Source of the DNA: an uncultured Eubacteriales bacterium
Lineage (GTDB): Bacteria; Bacillota; Clostridia; Oscillospirales; CAG-382
Direction of reading: 5' to 3'
Length of the DNA stretch: 23,935 nt
Assembly (NCBI GenBank): GCA_900546385.1
Contig: URCT01000028.1
Span: 1 to 23,935, forward strand
Shown here: positions 8,046-15,491 of the stretch, piece after piece
How positions within the stretch are numbered: position 1 is the stretch's first letter
Layout: each line of letters begins with the position of its first letter
Position numbers and translations under genes: made by a program
The notes under the pieces: generated by a model
Databases searched by the model: none
Seen by the model: the letters and a program-made list of their open reading frames with translations, nothing else
Told to the model about the DNA's origin: nothing

Positions 8046-8861
8046 ATGAATACCAATCTTATTTTGAAAAAAATCGATGACCTTCCTGAAAATCCTCTCG
8101 AAAACGCCGTTCCGGATGGCGGCCTTTGCGCCATTTTCCGCACGGTGGGCTTTGTGGGCGACAGCCTTTCTTCGGGCGAATTCGAAGCCTTGACGGAAGA
8201 CGGCGTCAGAAGCTGGCACGATATGTTCGAATACTCTTGGGGACAGTTCATCGCCCGTCGGTGCGGCCTTAAAGCCATCAACTTTTCGCGCGGCGGCATG
8301 ACGGCTAAAGAATTCAATGCGTCGTTCGGAAAGGCCTGCGGCTTTGAACAGCCGGAAAACGTCTGCCAAGCGTATGTCATCGCCCTCGGCGTCAACGACG
8401 TTCTGAACACCGGGAATCCGGTCGGAACGTTAAAAGACATCGATTTCGAGAATTACGAAAACAACAAGTCGACCTTCGCCGGCGAATATGCCAAGATTTT
8501 GCAGAAGATCAAAAAAATGCAGCCCAAAGCGCGCGTTTTTCTTATGTCCATGCCGCGCGAGACGTATGGCGGCAAGGAAAACAATCCGGAGCTTCGCAAG
8601 GAACACCGCGACTTTTTAGCTTCGCTTGCCGAAAAATTCGAGTTCACCTATGTGCTCGATTTCTACAAATACGCGCCGGTATACGATGACGAATTTCGCA
8701 AAAATTACTACCTCGGCGGTCATTTGAATGCTGCCGGCTATAAGCTCACCGCCGATTTTGTCATGAGCTACATCGACTATATCATCCGCAAACATCCGGA
8801 GGATTTTTGCCAGGTCGGCTTTATCGGCACGGGATTCCATTACCACGGCGTTAAGTGGTAA
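8046..8861 (+). CDS. SGNH/GDSL-type hydrolase
   Basis: A 271-aa predicted esterase or acylhydrolase of the SGNH fold. Block I is VGDSLSSGE with nucleophile Ser40; block II is FSRGGMT (Gly); block III is ALGVNDVL (Asn); block V is YLGGHLN with His226. The Asp usually three residues before the catalytic His is replaced by Leu, so the catalytic set may be a dyad. No signal peptide is seen, so it is probably cytoplasmic. The open frame extends upstream through the promoter; ATG 8046 is chosen because it lies downstream of the promoter and after an AAAGGAAT site at about 8030-8037. The substrate is unknown. It is the first gene of the greA-coaE-dnaX operon. Confidence 0.85.
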   Translation: MNTNLILKKIDDLPENPLENAVPDGGLCAIFRTVGFVGDSLSSGEFEALTEDGVRSWHDMFEYSWGQFIARRCGLKAINFSRGGMTAKEFNASFGKACGFEQPENVCQAYVIALGVNDVLNTGNPVGTLKDIDFENYENNKSTFAGEYAKILQKIKKMQPKARVFLMSMPRETYGGKENNPELRKEHRDFLASLAEKFEFTYVLDFYKYAPVYDDEFRKNYYLGGHLNAAGYKLTADFVMSYIDYIIRKHPEDFCQVGFIGTGFHYHGVKW

Positions 8862-8893
8862 CGATTTTTACACAAAAAGAGGTTTGACAAACG

Positions 8894-9391
8894 ATGCATA
8901 ACCAGTTAACCGAAGTGGATATTCAAAAGATGAAAGAGGAGATCGAATACCGCATCACGGTCAAGCGTCCGCTCTTACTCAAGGAAGTGGTGCGCACCCG
9001 TGCGTTCGGCGATCTCAGCGAAAACGCGGAATACCACATCGCAAAACAGGAAAAAAACGCCAATGACCGCCGTATCCGCTATTTGCAGAACATGATTAAG
9101 ACCGCCGAGGTCGTGTCGGTCAACACCGATGCCGATACATTAGGCCTTTTCGATACGGTCACCGTTTATGTCGAAGAGGACGATGCCGAGGAAACGTACC
9201 GGCTTGTCACCACGGCGCGCGCCGATGTGCTTGAAAACCGTATCAGCGGTGAAAGTCCCATGGGAAAGGCATTACTCGGGCATAAGGTCGGCGACCGCAT
9301 CTTGATCGAGGTCAATCCGGCATACAACTATTATGTCGTCATCCGTTCCATCGAAAAAGGCACGGACGACGCGTCGCTGTCCATCAATTAA
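8894..9391 (+). CDS. greA: Transcription elongation factor GreA family
   Basis: A 165-aa factor that enters the RNA polymerase secondary channel and stimulates cleavage of backtracked RNA. The N-terminal coiled coil contains FGDLSENAEY (38-47); Asp40 and Glu43 at the loop correspond to the acidic residues that position the catalytic metal in GreA. The C-terminal FKBP-like domain carries ISGESPMGKALLGHKVGD. The length is normal for GreA. The ribosome binding site (AGAGG) is 10 nt from the start codon, slightly far. It lies 32 bp behind the SGNH gene and 9 bp before coaE. Confidence 0.94.
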   Translation: MHNQLTEVDIQKMKEEIEYRITVKRPLLLKEVVRTRAFGDLSENAEYHIAKQEKNANDRRIRYLQNMIKTAEVVSVNTDADTLGLFDTVTVYVEEDDAEETYRLVTTARADVLENRISGESPMGKALLGHKVGDRILIEVNPAYNYYVVIRSIEKGTDDASLSIN

Positions 9392-9400
9392 GGGAAAATT

Positions 9401-10006
9401 ATGCGTATCATCGGACTTACCGGCCCGACCGGCGCCGGAAAAGGAAAATTTTCGCAGATCGCCGTGCGCGCTTTCGGCGCCGAGCATATCGATACCGACA
9501 AAATCGCGCGGCAGGTTGTCGAGCCGGGTTCAGCCGGGCTTGCGGCACTGGTCGAGTATTTCGGAAACGGCATTCTGCGTGCGGACGGCGCGCTTGACCG
9601 CAAGAAGCTTGCCGCCATCGTTTTTTCTGACCGCAGGAAGCTTGCCGCGCTCAACGGCATAACCCATCCGCTTGTCACAAAAGAGGTCGAAAAACGCCTT
9701 GCGGACGCACGTAAGCGGCAGTGTCCGTTTGCCGTGATCGACGCGCCGCTTCTTTTCGAGAGCGGCGAGGACAAGATCTGCGATGTGACCGTCGGCATTC
9801 TTGCCGATGAGCAAACACGCCTTTTGCGTATCTTGGCACGGGACGGCATCGACAGAGAAGCCGCCGAAAAACGCCTTGCCGCCGCCAAAAACAACGAATA
9901 TTTTCGTGAAAGGTGCGGCTGTATTCTCGAAAACGACGGCGACGAAGCGGCGTTTGAAGCACAGATCCGCCGTTTCTTTGAAGCCCTTTCAGAGCAGCAT
10001 TCATAA
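9401..10006 (+). CDS. coaE: Dephospho-CoA kinase
   Basis: A 201-aa cytoplasmic enzyme for the last step of coenzyme A synthesis, phosphorylating the ribose 3'-hydroxyl of dephospho-CoA. The N-terminus IIGLTGPTGAGKGKFS is the P-loop; HIDTDKIARQVVEPG (29-43) and the central ALNGITHPLV and DAPLLFESG segments are typical of CoaE. An odd feature is that the residue after the P-loop Lys14 is Gly15, where most P-loops have Ser or Thr, and the next residue is Lys16 rather than the Thr seen in adenylate kinase-type GKGT loops. The length is normal. The gene follows greA by 9 bp with a weak AAGGGAAA site. Confidence 0.9.
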   Translation: MRIIGLTGPTGAGKGKFSQIAVRAFGAEHIDTDKIARQVVEPGSAGLAALVEYFGNGILRADGALDRKKLAAIVFSDRRKLAALNGITHPLVTKEVEKRLADARKRQCPFAVIDAPLLFESGEDKICDVTVGILADEQTRLLRILARDGIDREAAEKRLAAAKNNEYFRERCGCILENDGDEAAFEAQIRRFFEALSEQHS

Positions 10007-10027
10007 CGGATTTTACGAGGAACACAC

Positions 10028-10660
10028 ATGAAAAAATCGTTTGTTATCATTTGCATTCTGGCACTTGCCGCCGGATTTGCCACTCTTTGGATTTTTGTCA
10101 AGGATAAAATTTTAGAGCGGACGCATCCGCTTCCGTATCGGGAAACCGTTTCGGCCATGGCCGAAGAATATGCCGTTCCCGAGGAGGTCATCTACGCCGT
10201 TATGAGCGTGGAAAGCAATTTCAAAAGCGATGCGCAGAGCTCCAAAGGTGCGATCGGCCTTATGCAGATTACGCCGGATACCTTCACCTGGCTGTGCTCC
10301 AAAAACAACGCCTCCGACACCAATCCCGAGCTGTTGTACAATCCCGAAACCAACATCCGCTACGGAACGTATTTCTTGAGCCTTCTCTATTCGGAGTTCG
10401 GCGTGTGGGATACGGCGTTTGCCGCCTATAATGCCGGACGCGGCCGCGTGAACGAATGGTTAAAAAGCCCGGCGTACAATTCCAACGGAAAGCTTGTCAA
10501 CATTCCGTATCCCGAAACGGCGGCCTATGTGCAAAAGGTCGATAAAGCGATGCTTGTTTACAAAAAGCTGTATTTTTCGAAAACAGCGGAAGCGGCGGAT
10601 GCCGCCGATTTGACGGATGCGCCGGATATGACGGATGACGCTTTGATACAGGAGAATTAG
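10028..10660 (+). CDS. Membrane-anchored soluble-type lytic transglycosylase
   Basis: A 210-aa peptidoglycan-cleaving enzyme of the Slt/MltE lysozyme-like fold. A hydrophobic N-terminal segment (about 5-24) acts as a signal anchor or signal peptide. The catalytic Glu62 lies in SVESNF; GAIGLMQITPDTF (75-87) and AAYNAGRGRVNEWL (132-145) are the other family blocks. The acidic tail (about 188-210, Asp/Ala/Thr-rich) is not part of the fold. It should cleave MurNAc-GlcNAc bonds and leave 1,6-anhydro ends outside the membrane. It lies 21 bp after coaE and shares its end with the dnaX ribosome binding site, so the two are translationally close. Confidence 0.93.
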   Translation: MKKSFVIICILALAAGFATLWIFVKDKILERTHPLPYRETVSAMAEEYAVPEEVIYAVMSVESNFKSDAQSSKGAIGLMQITPDTFTWLCSKNNASDTNPELLYNPETNIRYGTYFLSLLYSEFGVWDTAFAAYNAGRGRVNEWLKSPAYNSNGKLVNIPYPETAAYVQKVDKAMLVYKKLYFSKTAEAADAADLTDAPDMTDDALIQEN

Positions 10661-10662
10661 CT

Positions 10663-12321
10663 ATGGCAGATTATGTGGCTTTATACCGCAAATGGCGGCC
10701 GCACGTGTTTGCGGATGTCATCGGACAGGAGCATATTACCAAGGTTCTGTGCAGCGAAGTGATGCACGGCTCGGTTTCGCACGCGTATCTTTTCTGCGGT
10801 TCGCGCGGCACGGGCAAAACCACCTGCGCCAAAATTCTGGCCAAAGCCGCCAATTGCGAAAATCCGCAGAACGGCGATCCGTGCGGCGTGTGCCGGACGT
10901 GCCGGGCATTCGACAGCTCGTATGACATCATCGAAATGGACGCCGCCTCCAACAACGGCGTGGACGATATCCGCGATTTGCGCGAAAAAGTGGCGTTTAT
11001 GCCGATCGAAATGAAAAAACGCGTGTATATCATCGATGAGGTGCATATGCTCTCCAACGGCGCGTTTAATGCGCTTTTGAAAACCTTAGAGGAGCCGCCG
11101 TCGCACATCCTGTTCATCCTCGCAACGACCGAACTAAACAAAATTCCGGCGACCATCCTTTCGCGCTGCAAGCGGTTCGATTTCCACCGCATTTCGCCGG
11201 AGGATATGCTGCCGCGGCTTCGGTATATCTCGGATGAAGAAAAAATCGGCATCACCGACGACGCGCTTCGCTTGATTGCCTTTCTTGCCACAGGCGCGAT
11301 GCGTGACGCGCTGTCCATGCTTGAGCTGTTTGTCGGCAAAACCGGCATCGACCGCGAAAAAGCGTCGGAAGCGCTGGGCGTGGTCGGCAACGCGCCGATT
11401 TTGGCACTGTTAGAAGCGGTTGCCGCAGGCGACACCGCAAGAGCCTTGTCGCTGTTGGAGGAACTGTATACGGCAAGCAAGGATATGGGCGTGCTGTGTT
11501 CGGAGCTTGCCGAAATGTTCCGGCATTTGCTTGTGGTCAAATATGCAAGCGATTCGGTCAGCAAGCTGGTGGATGCCGAACCGGATGTGATTGCCGCCTT
11601 GCGCAACTGCGAGGACAGCTTTACCAAGGAACGCCTGTTATATTCGCTCGAAATCACCGAACAGACGCAGAATAAGCTTGCGCGAAGCGGCCTGTCGCGC
11701 CGCACGCTTGCGGAGCTTATGCTCATGCGGCTGTGCGATGCACGGCTGTCGAATTCGCCCGAAGCGGTGCTTGCCCGTCTCTCCGATATGGAAGCGAAGC
11801 TTGCTTCCGGCAGCTTTTCCGCGCCCGAAGCGGCTCAAAAGCATACTTCTGCGCCGCCGCCGCGTGCCGATTCCGCACCCGTGCAGGGCGAAGAGATCCC
11901 GCTTCCGGAAGCACCGCCCGAGGCTTTCGATGAATTCGACGCACCGCCAGCCACATCCGAACGCCATGCGCCGCAAAAGCGCGTTTCGCCGGCAAAACCG
12001 GACGAGCCGCCCGTTCCGCCTGCGCCGCCGCAAGAAGAAAAAGGCACCGAAATGCTTGCCTTTGCCGAGCTTCTCGAAGAGATCAAAGCGCAGGATATGG
12101 TCACCTATTCGATGCTTTCCGGCGCCTATGCCGAGCAGTTTCCGGATAAAATCAAAATCTATGTCAATTCGATGGGCTATTTCATGTTAACCACCGATAA
12201 ACCCAAAAACGAGATGATCGCAAGCCTTGCGTCCAAGCTTTTGGGAATACCGGTGCGCGTCGAATACGCCCGCACGACGGGCAATGCGGTCGACAAACCG
12301 GTCGATTTATCCGCTTTTTAG
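10663..12321 (+). CDS. dnaX: DNA polymerase III subunit gamma/tau
   Basis: A 552-aa clamp-loader ATPase. The AAA+ region has Walker A GSRGTGKT (46-53), four zinc-binding cysteines (65, 74, 77, 80), DEVH (125-128) and the SRC sensor (167-169). A Pro/Ala-rich linker (about 385-465) joins it to a C-terminal domain (about 465-552) of the tau type. No slippery heptamer in frame was found for making a short gamma form. The ATG is 2 bp after the transglycosylase stop and its AGGAG site lies inside that gene. The usual downstream partners ybaB and recR are absent; a membrane protein gene follows. Confidence 0.97.
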   Translation: MADYVALYRKWRPHVFADVIGQEHITKVLCSEVMHGSVSHAYLFCGSRGTGKTTCAKILAKAANCENPQNGDPCGVCRTCRAFDSSYDIIEMDAASNNGVDDIRDLREKVAFMPIEMKKRVYIIDEVHMLSNGAFNALLKTLEEPPSHILFILATTELNKIPATILSRCKRFDFHRISPEDMLPRLRYISDEEKIGITDDALRLIAFLATGAMRDALSMLELFVGKTGIDREKASEALGVVGNAPILALLEAVAAGDTARALSLLEELYTASKDMGVLCSELAEMFRHLLVVKYASDSVSKLVDAEPDVIAALRNCEDSFTKERLLYSLEITEQTQNKLARSGLSRRTLAELMLMRLCDARLSNSPEAVLARLSDMEAKLASGSFSAPEAAQKHTSAPPPRADSAPVQGEEIPLPEAPPEAFDEFDAPPATSERHAPQKRVSPAKPDEPPVPPAPPQEEKGTEMLAFAELLEEIKAQDMVTYSMLSGAYAEQFPDKIKIYVNSMGYFMLTTDKPKNEMIASLASKLLGIPVRVEYARTTGNAVDKPVDLSAF

Positions 12322-12359
12322 CGGCTGTTAAAGCGACATCACGAAAGGAAGGCAGCGTT

Positions 12360-13130
12360 ATGCAACCGATTTTTTCTATGGTTTTACTGTTTTTTGTGGG
12401 CAGCGGCGTTGGTTGGATTATGGAATTCTTCTTTCGACGCTATTTCGCACCCGAAAAAAAGTGGTGCAATCCCGGCTTTCTGACCGGCCCGTGCCTGCCG
12501 ATTTACGGCTTCGGCACGTGTACGCTGTATTTGCTGTGTTCGGCGGAACGCTACATAGCCATCGACAACGTGTTTTTACGCAAGCTTGTGCTGTATTTAC
12601 TCATGACGCTTTGCATGACGCTCATCGAATATATCGCCGGTCTTATCTTCGTGGTAGGCCTCAAAACCAAGCTTTGGGATTACAGCGATGAAAAATTCAA
12701 TTTGCAGGGCATTATCTGCCTAAAATTCTCACTTCTTTGGGCGGTGGCCGGTGCGGTGTACGATTTGCTTGTGCATCCGCTTTTGTGCGACCTTTTGGTG
12801 TGGTTTGATGCGAATTCGCCGTTTGTGTTTGTCCTCGGCTCGGTGTTCGGCATTTTTGCCGTGGACGTGGTGTATTCGTTCGGCGTGGTGGCAAAGATTC
12901 GTGCCTTCGCGGCTGAAAACCACATTTTGGTGCGTTACGAGGAACTCAAAAATACCATTCGCCGGACAGCCGAGGAGCAAAAGAAAAAGTACAAATTTCT
13001 GTTTGCCCTGCGTCCCGAAGTGCCGATCCGCGAGCATTTGAACAAATATCTCGAGCTTGTGCGTGCTTTTGATAAGGACGAAAAAGAGAAAAAATCTCCA
13101 AAGGGCAAAAAAACAAAGAATAACGCATAG
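12360..13130 (+). CDS. Putative ABC-transporter permease-like membrane protein (CmpB family)
   Basis: A 256-aa polytopic membrane protein with about five hydrophobic segments (about 5-25, 47-62, 72-100, 120-140 and 153-178) and a charged cytoplasmic tail ending in a Lys-rich stretch. The block KKWCNPGFLTGPCLPIYGFG (33-52) is the hallmark of the family annotated as putative ABC transporter permease (ABC_trans_CmpB). No ATPase partner is nearby, so the transport annotation is weak and the function is effectively unknown. It is the last gene of the operon, with a GAAAGGAAGG site, and is followed at once by a strong terminator. Confidence 0.8.
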   Translation: MQPIFSMVLLFFVGSGVGWIMEFFFRRYFAPEKKWCNPGFLTGPCLPIYGFGTCTLYLLCSAERYIAIDNVFLRKLVLYLLMTLCMTLIEYIAGLIFVVGLKTKLWDYSDEKFNLQGIICLKFSLLWAVAGAVYDLLVHPLLCDLLVWFDANSPFVFVLGSVFGIFAVDVVYSFGVVAKIRAFAAENHILVRYEELKNTIRRTAEEQKKKYKFLFALRPEVPIREHLNKYLELVRAFDKDEKEKKSPKGKKTKNNA

Positions 13131-13153
13131 ATGAAAGTATGCGGCAGATTTTG

Positions 13154-13193
13154 AAAACCGGACAAAAATCTTTGTTTTTGTCCGGTTTTCCTT
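13154..13193 (+). terminator. Strong terminator of the SGNH-dnaX operon
   Basis: A perfect 15-bp stem, AAAACCGGACAAAAA (13154-13168) with TTTTTGTCCGGTTTT (13175-13189), around a 6-nt loop. The stem contains its own U-tract and begins with an A-tract, so it could act in both directions. Confidence 0.92.
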
Positions 13194-13269
13194 ATAAAGG
13201 ACCGTGTATTTGCCGACAAGCACGGTGCTTCACCCAAAAGAACCTGCCGCATAGGCAAGCCTTCCTGTC

Positions 13270-13316
13270 AAAATCAAAACAGGCTGTGAAAACCAAAACG
13301 GAATTCACAGCCTGTT
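13270..13316 (-). terminator. Terminator of the secreted-protein/microprotein operon
   Basis: A perfect 13-bp stem, AACAGGCTGTGAA (13278-13290) with TTCACAGCCTGTT (13304-13316). Read on the minus strand it is followed by TTTTGATTTT, and it lies 32 bp past the stop of the 39-aa gene. Confidence 0.85.
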
Positions 13317-13348
13317 ATGATGTCTAACGCGGTATTTTACAGTGCTTA

Positions 13349-13468
13349 TCAGTCGAACAGCTCATCCGCGTCAAGCTCGGAATCGGCGGACGGGTCGCCT
13401 GAGACAAGTAACTCCTCTGCGGCGGAAAAACGGATAAGCTCCCATTCGGGTGAACGGTATTGTTTCAT
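13349..13468 (-). CDS. 39-aa acidic microprotein of unknown function
   Basis: A short open frame encoding MKQYRSPEWELIRFSAAEEL followed by LVSGDPSADS and an acidic end ELDADELFD. It is a convincing gene despite its size. An excellent AAAGGAG site sits 8 nt before the ATG and overlaps the stop codon of the upstream 599-aa gene (TAAAGGAG), and a terminator follows its stop. The N-terminal half (SPEWELIRF) is amphipathic and the C-terminal half carries many Asp and Glu with no cysteine. There is no signal peptide or membrane segment. I recall similar ~40-residue proteins with a PExExIxF...SGD pattern in gut Clostridia, but no function. It could be a peptide precursor, a small regulator or a partner of the exported protein. 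Confidence 0.75.
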   Translation of the reverse strand: MKQYRSPEWELIRFSAAEELLVSGDPSADSELDADELFD

Positions 13469-13481
13469 GGAACTTTCTCCT

Positions 13482-15281
13482 TTACGCTTTGACGTCGGCT
13501 TCGGCAAGGATTCTGTCGATGTAATCCTTGTTTGCGGTGTAGGCATCGCCGCCGGCCGCTTTGATGGCTTCGGCAACATCCTTGATGCTCTTGATGCGGC
13601 ATTCGCCGTAATAGTAGACCGAACCGATTTTCACATAGGAACGTGCCGCAAGCGGCGTGTTGTAGCGGTGCGCATAGGTCGTGCCGTCCGCATGAGTGTA
13701 GCTGTTGTCAAGATTGATGACAACGCCGGTGAAATATGAGCCTTGCTCACCGTAATCGCCGAACGGCGTTTGGCCGTCGGGCGTTTCGAGAATCTTTCCG
13801 GTTACAGAGCCGTCCGAAGCATAGTTTCTTGCACCGACAAGCTTCAAGCCGCTTGCGGTTTGTGCGGCAAACGAACCGGCGCTTTTGTTTGCAATCGTGC
13901 CGTCGGCAATCTTCACTTCATCGGCGGCATCCAGACCTTTTTGCTCCAGAATGTCGCCGCGTGCAACGATAAAGCCGCATTCTTGGGCTTCGGCAAGAGT
14001 CGGTGCATTGATAAACGCGGCAAAGCGGATGCCGGCATTGCCGCCGGTGCGGATGCTGTTTGCTTCGGCTGTGGCAAGGTTCACCTTGACGTTTGGCTTG
14101 TAGTAGAGGTAAACGGCGCGGACATTGGAATTATTCGGATCCCAGGCATCTCTTGCAAAGCCGAGAAGTGTCGCCGAGGTGTCGCGCGTCTGCGTGAGGG
14201 TCGTCCAAACGCCGGGTTCGGCCGGATATTTTTTCCAATTGGTATAAACGTTGCACCAGGAAACCCAGCCGTCAGCGGCCGGTTGTTGGATGCTGTAAAA
14301 ATCCTTTTTCTTCGCCGCACTGTTGTACAGCTCCACGCACATGGTTAGTTTGCCGTCCAACGCTTTTCCGTCGGCATCCGTAAAGGCACCGCCCGAAGCG
14401 GAGGCATACACGCCGAAGGTGTTGCCGGCGAAAACGGTGTCGCCGGTGTTGATGGAGCGCGTGTAGGTGTAATCGGTGGTGTCAAGCGTGCTTAAAAGAC
14501 CGCCAAGCGTGATGTTGGATTCGTTGACCATGTCGCTTGCATTGCCGTTGTCAAAATAGATGAGTCTGCCGTAATCGGTTGTTTCGGCCGGCTTTTCGGC
14601 ATATGCGATGGTCGGCGCATAGTAGACATACACGCTGCGGATGTGCGAGCCTTTGTTGTCCCAGGCATTGCGGCCCATGCAAAGGGTGTTTGCCGAGGTG
14701 TCGTAAGTGAATTTCATGGTCGTCCACGACGCAGCGACCGCTTTTGACGCACTCCAATTGGTGTAAATTTTGCACCACGCATCCCAGCCGTCGGCAGCAG
14801 GCTTCGGCTTGACACCGTTGTGGAAGACTTTGTCCGAGGCGGTGGAGTTGTAAATTTCCACACAAAACGTCAGCTTGCCGTTTAAGCGTTTGCCGGTTGC
14901 GTCCTTGAAGGAAACGCCGTCGGACGCGACAATGCACGGACCGAACGTTTCGCCTTGGAACGGCGTGTCGCCGGTGTTGATGGAACGCGTTATGTATCCA
15001 TCGGTTTCGGAATACGGCTCGACCACACCCTGCAAGGAAATGTTGGTAAGGTTGATGCGGTCGTCGGCGTTGCCGTTGTCAAAGAAAACAAGCACACCGT
15101 CGTCGGTGGTTTCGGCCGGCTTTGCTCCATAGGCCGCTTCGGAAAGCACGGTTTTCGCGACAGCTTCGGGAACCTCCGCCGAAAGCTCGGGCATTTCGGG
15201 TGTAAAAGCCGCGGCGGTACACGCCAAAACGCTGCATACCAGTAAAAAACAGAAAAGAAAATGCGGTACGTGGTGCTTCAT
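13482..15281 (-). CDS. Large exported protein with a tandem-duplicated domain
   Basis: A 599-aa exported protein. The N-terminus has a hydrophobic signal (about 8-25) with a possible lipobox VLAC (Cys21) or cleavage after AAA near residue 25. Residues about 54-225 and 230-396 are a tandem duplication: each begins KPAETTD, contains FDNGNA, RSINTGDT and YTNW, and ends in a VYxYYxP-like strand. The C-terminal part (about 405-599) is a separate domain (SIRTGGNAGIRFAAFIN ... YYGE ... DVAEAIKAAGG) of a type I associate with surface proteins of gut Clostridia. No LPxTG, dockerin or S-layer motif is seen. The frame permits an ATG at 15287, but ATG 15281 has better spacing to AAGGA. The product is unrecognised; an aromatic-rich beta-sandwich binding role is a guess. 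Confidence 0.85.
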   Translation of the reverse strand: MKHHVPHFLFCFLLVCSVLACTAAAFTPEMPELSAEVPEAVAKTVLSEAAYGAKPAETTDDGVLVFFDNGNADDRINLTNISLQGVVEPYSETDGYITRSINTGDTPFQGETFGPCIVASDGVSFKDATGKRLNGKLTFCVEIYNSTASDKVFHNGVKPKPAADGWDAWCKIYTNWSASKAVAASWTTMKFTYDTSANTLCMGRNAWDNKGSHIRSVYVYYAPTIAYAEKPAETTDYGRLIYFDNGNASDMVNESNITLGGLLSTLDTTDYTYTRSINTGDTVFAGNTFGVYASASGGAFTDADGKALDGKLTMCVELYNSAAKKKDFYSIQQPAADGWVSWCNVYTNWKKYPAEPGVWTTLTQTRDTSATLLGFARDAWDPNNSNVRAVYLYYKPNVKVNLATAEANSIRTGGNAGIRFAAFINAPTLAEAQECGFIVARGDILEQKGLDAADEVKIADGTIANKSAGSFAAQTASGLKLVGARNYASDGSVTGKILETPDGQTPFGDYGEQGSYFTGVVINLDNSYTHADGTTYAHRYNTPLAARSYVKIGSVYYYGECRIKSIKDVAEAIKAAGGDAYTANKDYIDRILAEADVKA

Positions 15282-15322
15282 GATCATCCATCCTTCTTTG
15301 TGATATCGGAATTCTTTCCTTT

Positions 15323-15351
15323 ATTATACGGGGAAAACGGCGGCAAGTAAA
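15323..15351 (-). promoter_or_regulatory. Promoter of the exported-protein operon
   Basis: On the minus strand, TTTACT (15346-15351) and TATAAT (15323-15328) are 17 bp apart, about 40 bp before the start codon. The -35 touches the first arm of the inverted repeat cluster at 15352-15406. Confidence 0.75.
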
Positions 15352-15406
15352 TGTCGAAAACACAGGTGTTTTTGTCCATATTTTGGATAATGGGCAAATT
15401 TCGACA
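15352..15406. promoter_or_regulatory. Nested inverted repeats between divergent promoters (operator candidate)
   Basis: TGTCGAAA (15352-15359) pairs with TTTCGACA (15399-15406). Inside lie AAACACAGGTGTTT (15358-15371), a palindrome, and TTTGTCCA (15371-15378) with TGGGCAAA (15391-15398), one mismatch. The array sits between two outward promoters and is a plausible binding site for the divergently encoded AraC-type regulator. Confidence 0.5.
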
Positions 15407-15435
15407 AATTTAACCGTTCGCGGATAGCAATTTCC

Positions 15436-15464
15436 TTGACAGAATGGGTTGAATGTGTTACAAT
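15436..15464 (+). promoter_or_regulatory. Sigma-A promoter of the AraC-family gene
   Basis: TTGACA at 15436-15441 and TACAAT at 15459-15464 are separated by 17 bp. The ATG at 15492 follows a GGGAGGGAAG site. Confidence 0.9.
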
Positions 15465-15491
15465 CAAAATAAAAACGGGGAGGGAAGTCTT

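Noticed and set aside
12020..12060. Programmed frameshift in dnaX at an A-rich stretch
   Set aside because: The A-run (GAAGAAAAAGGC) is not in the X-XXY-YYZ phase with the reading frame, and no clear downstream stimulator was seen.
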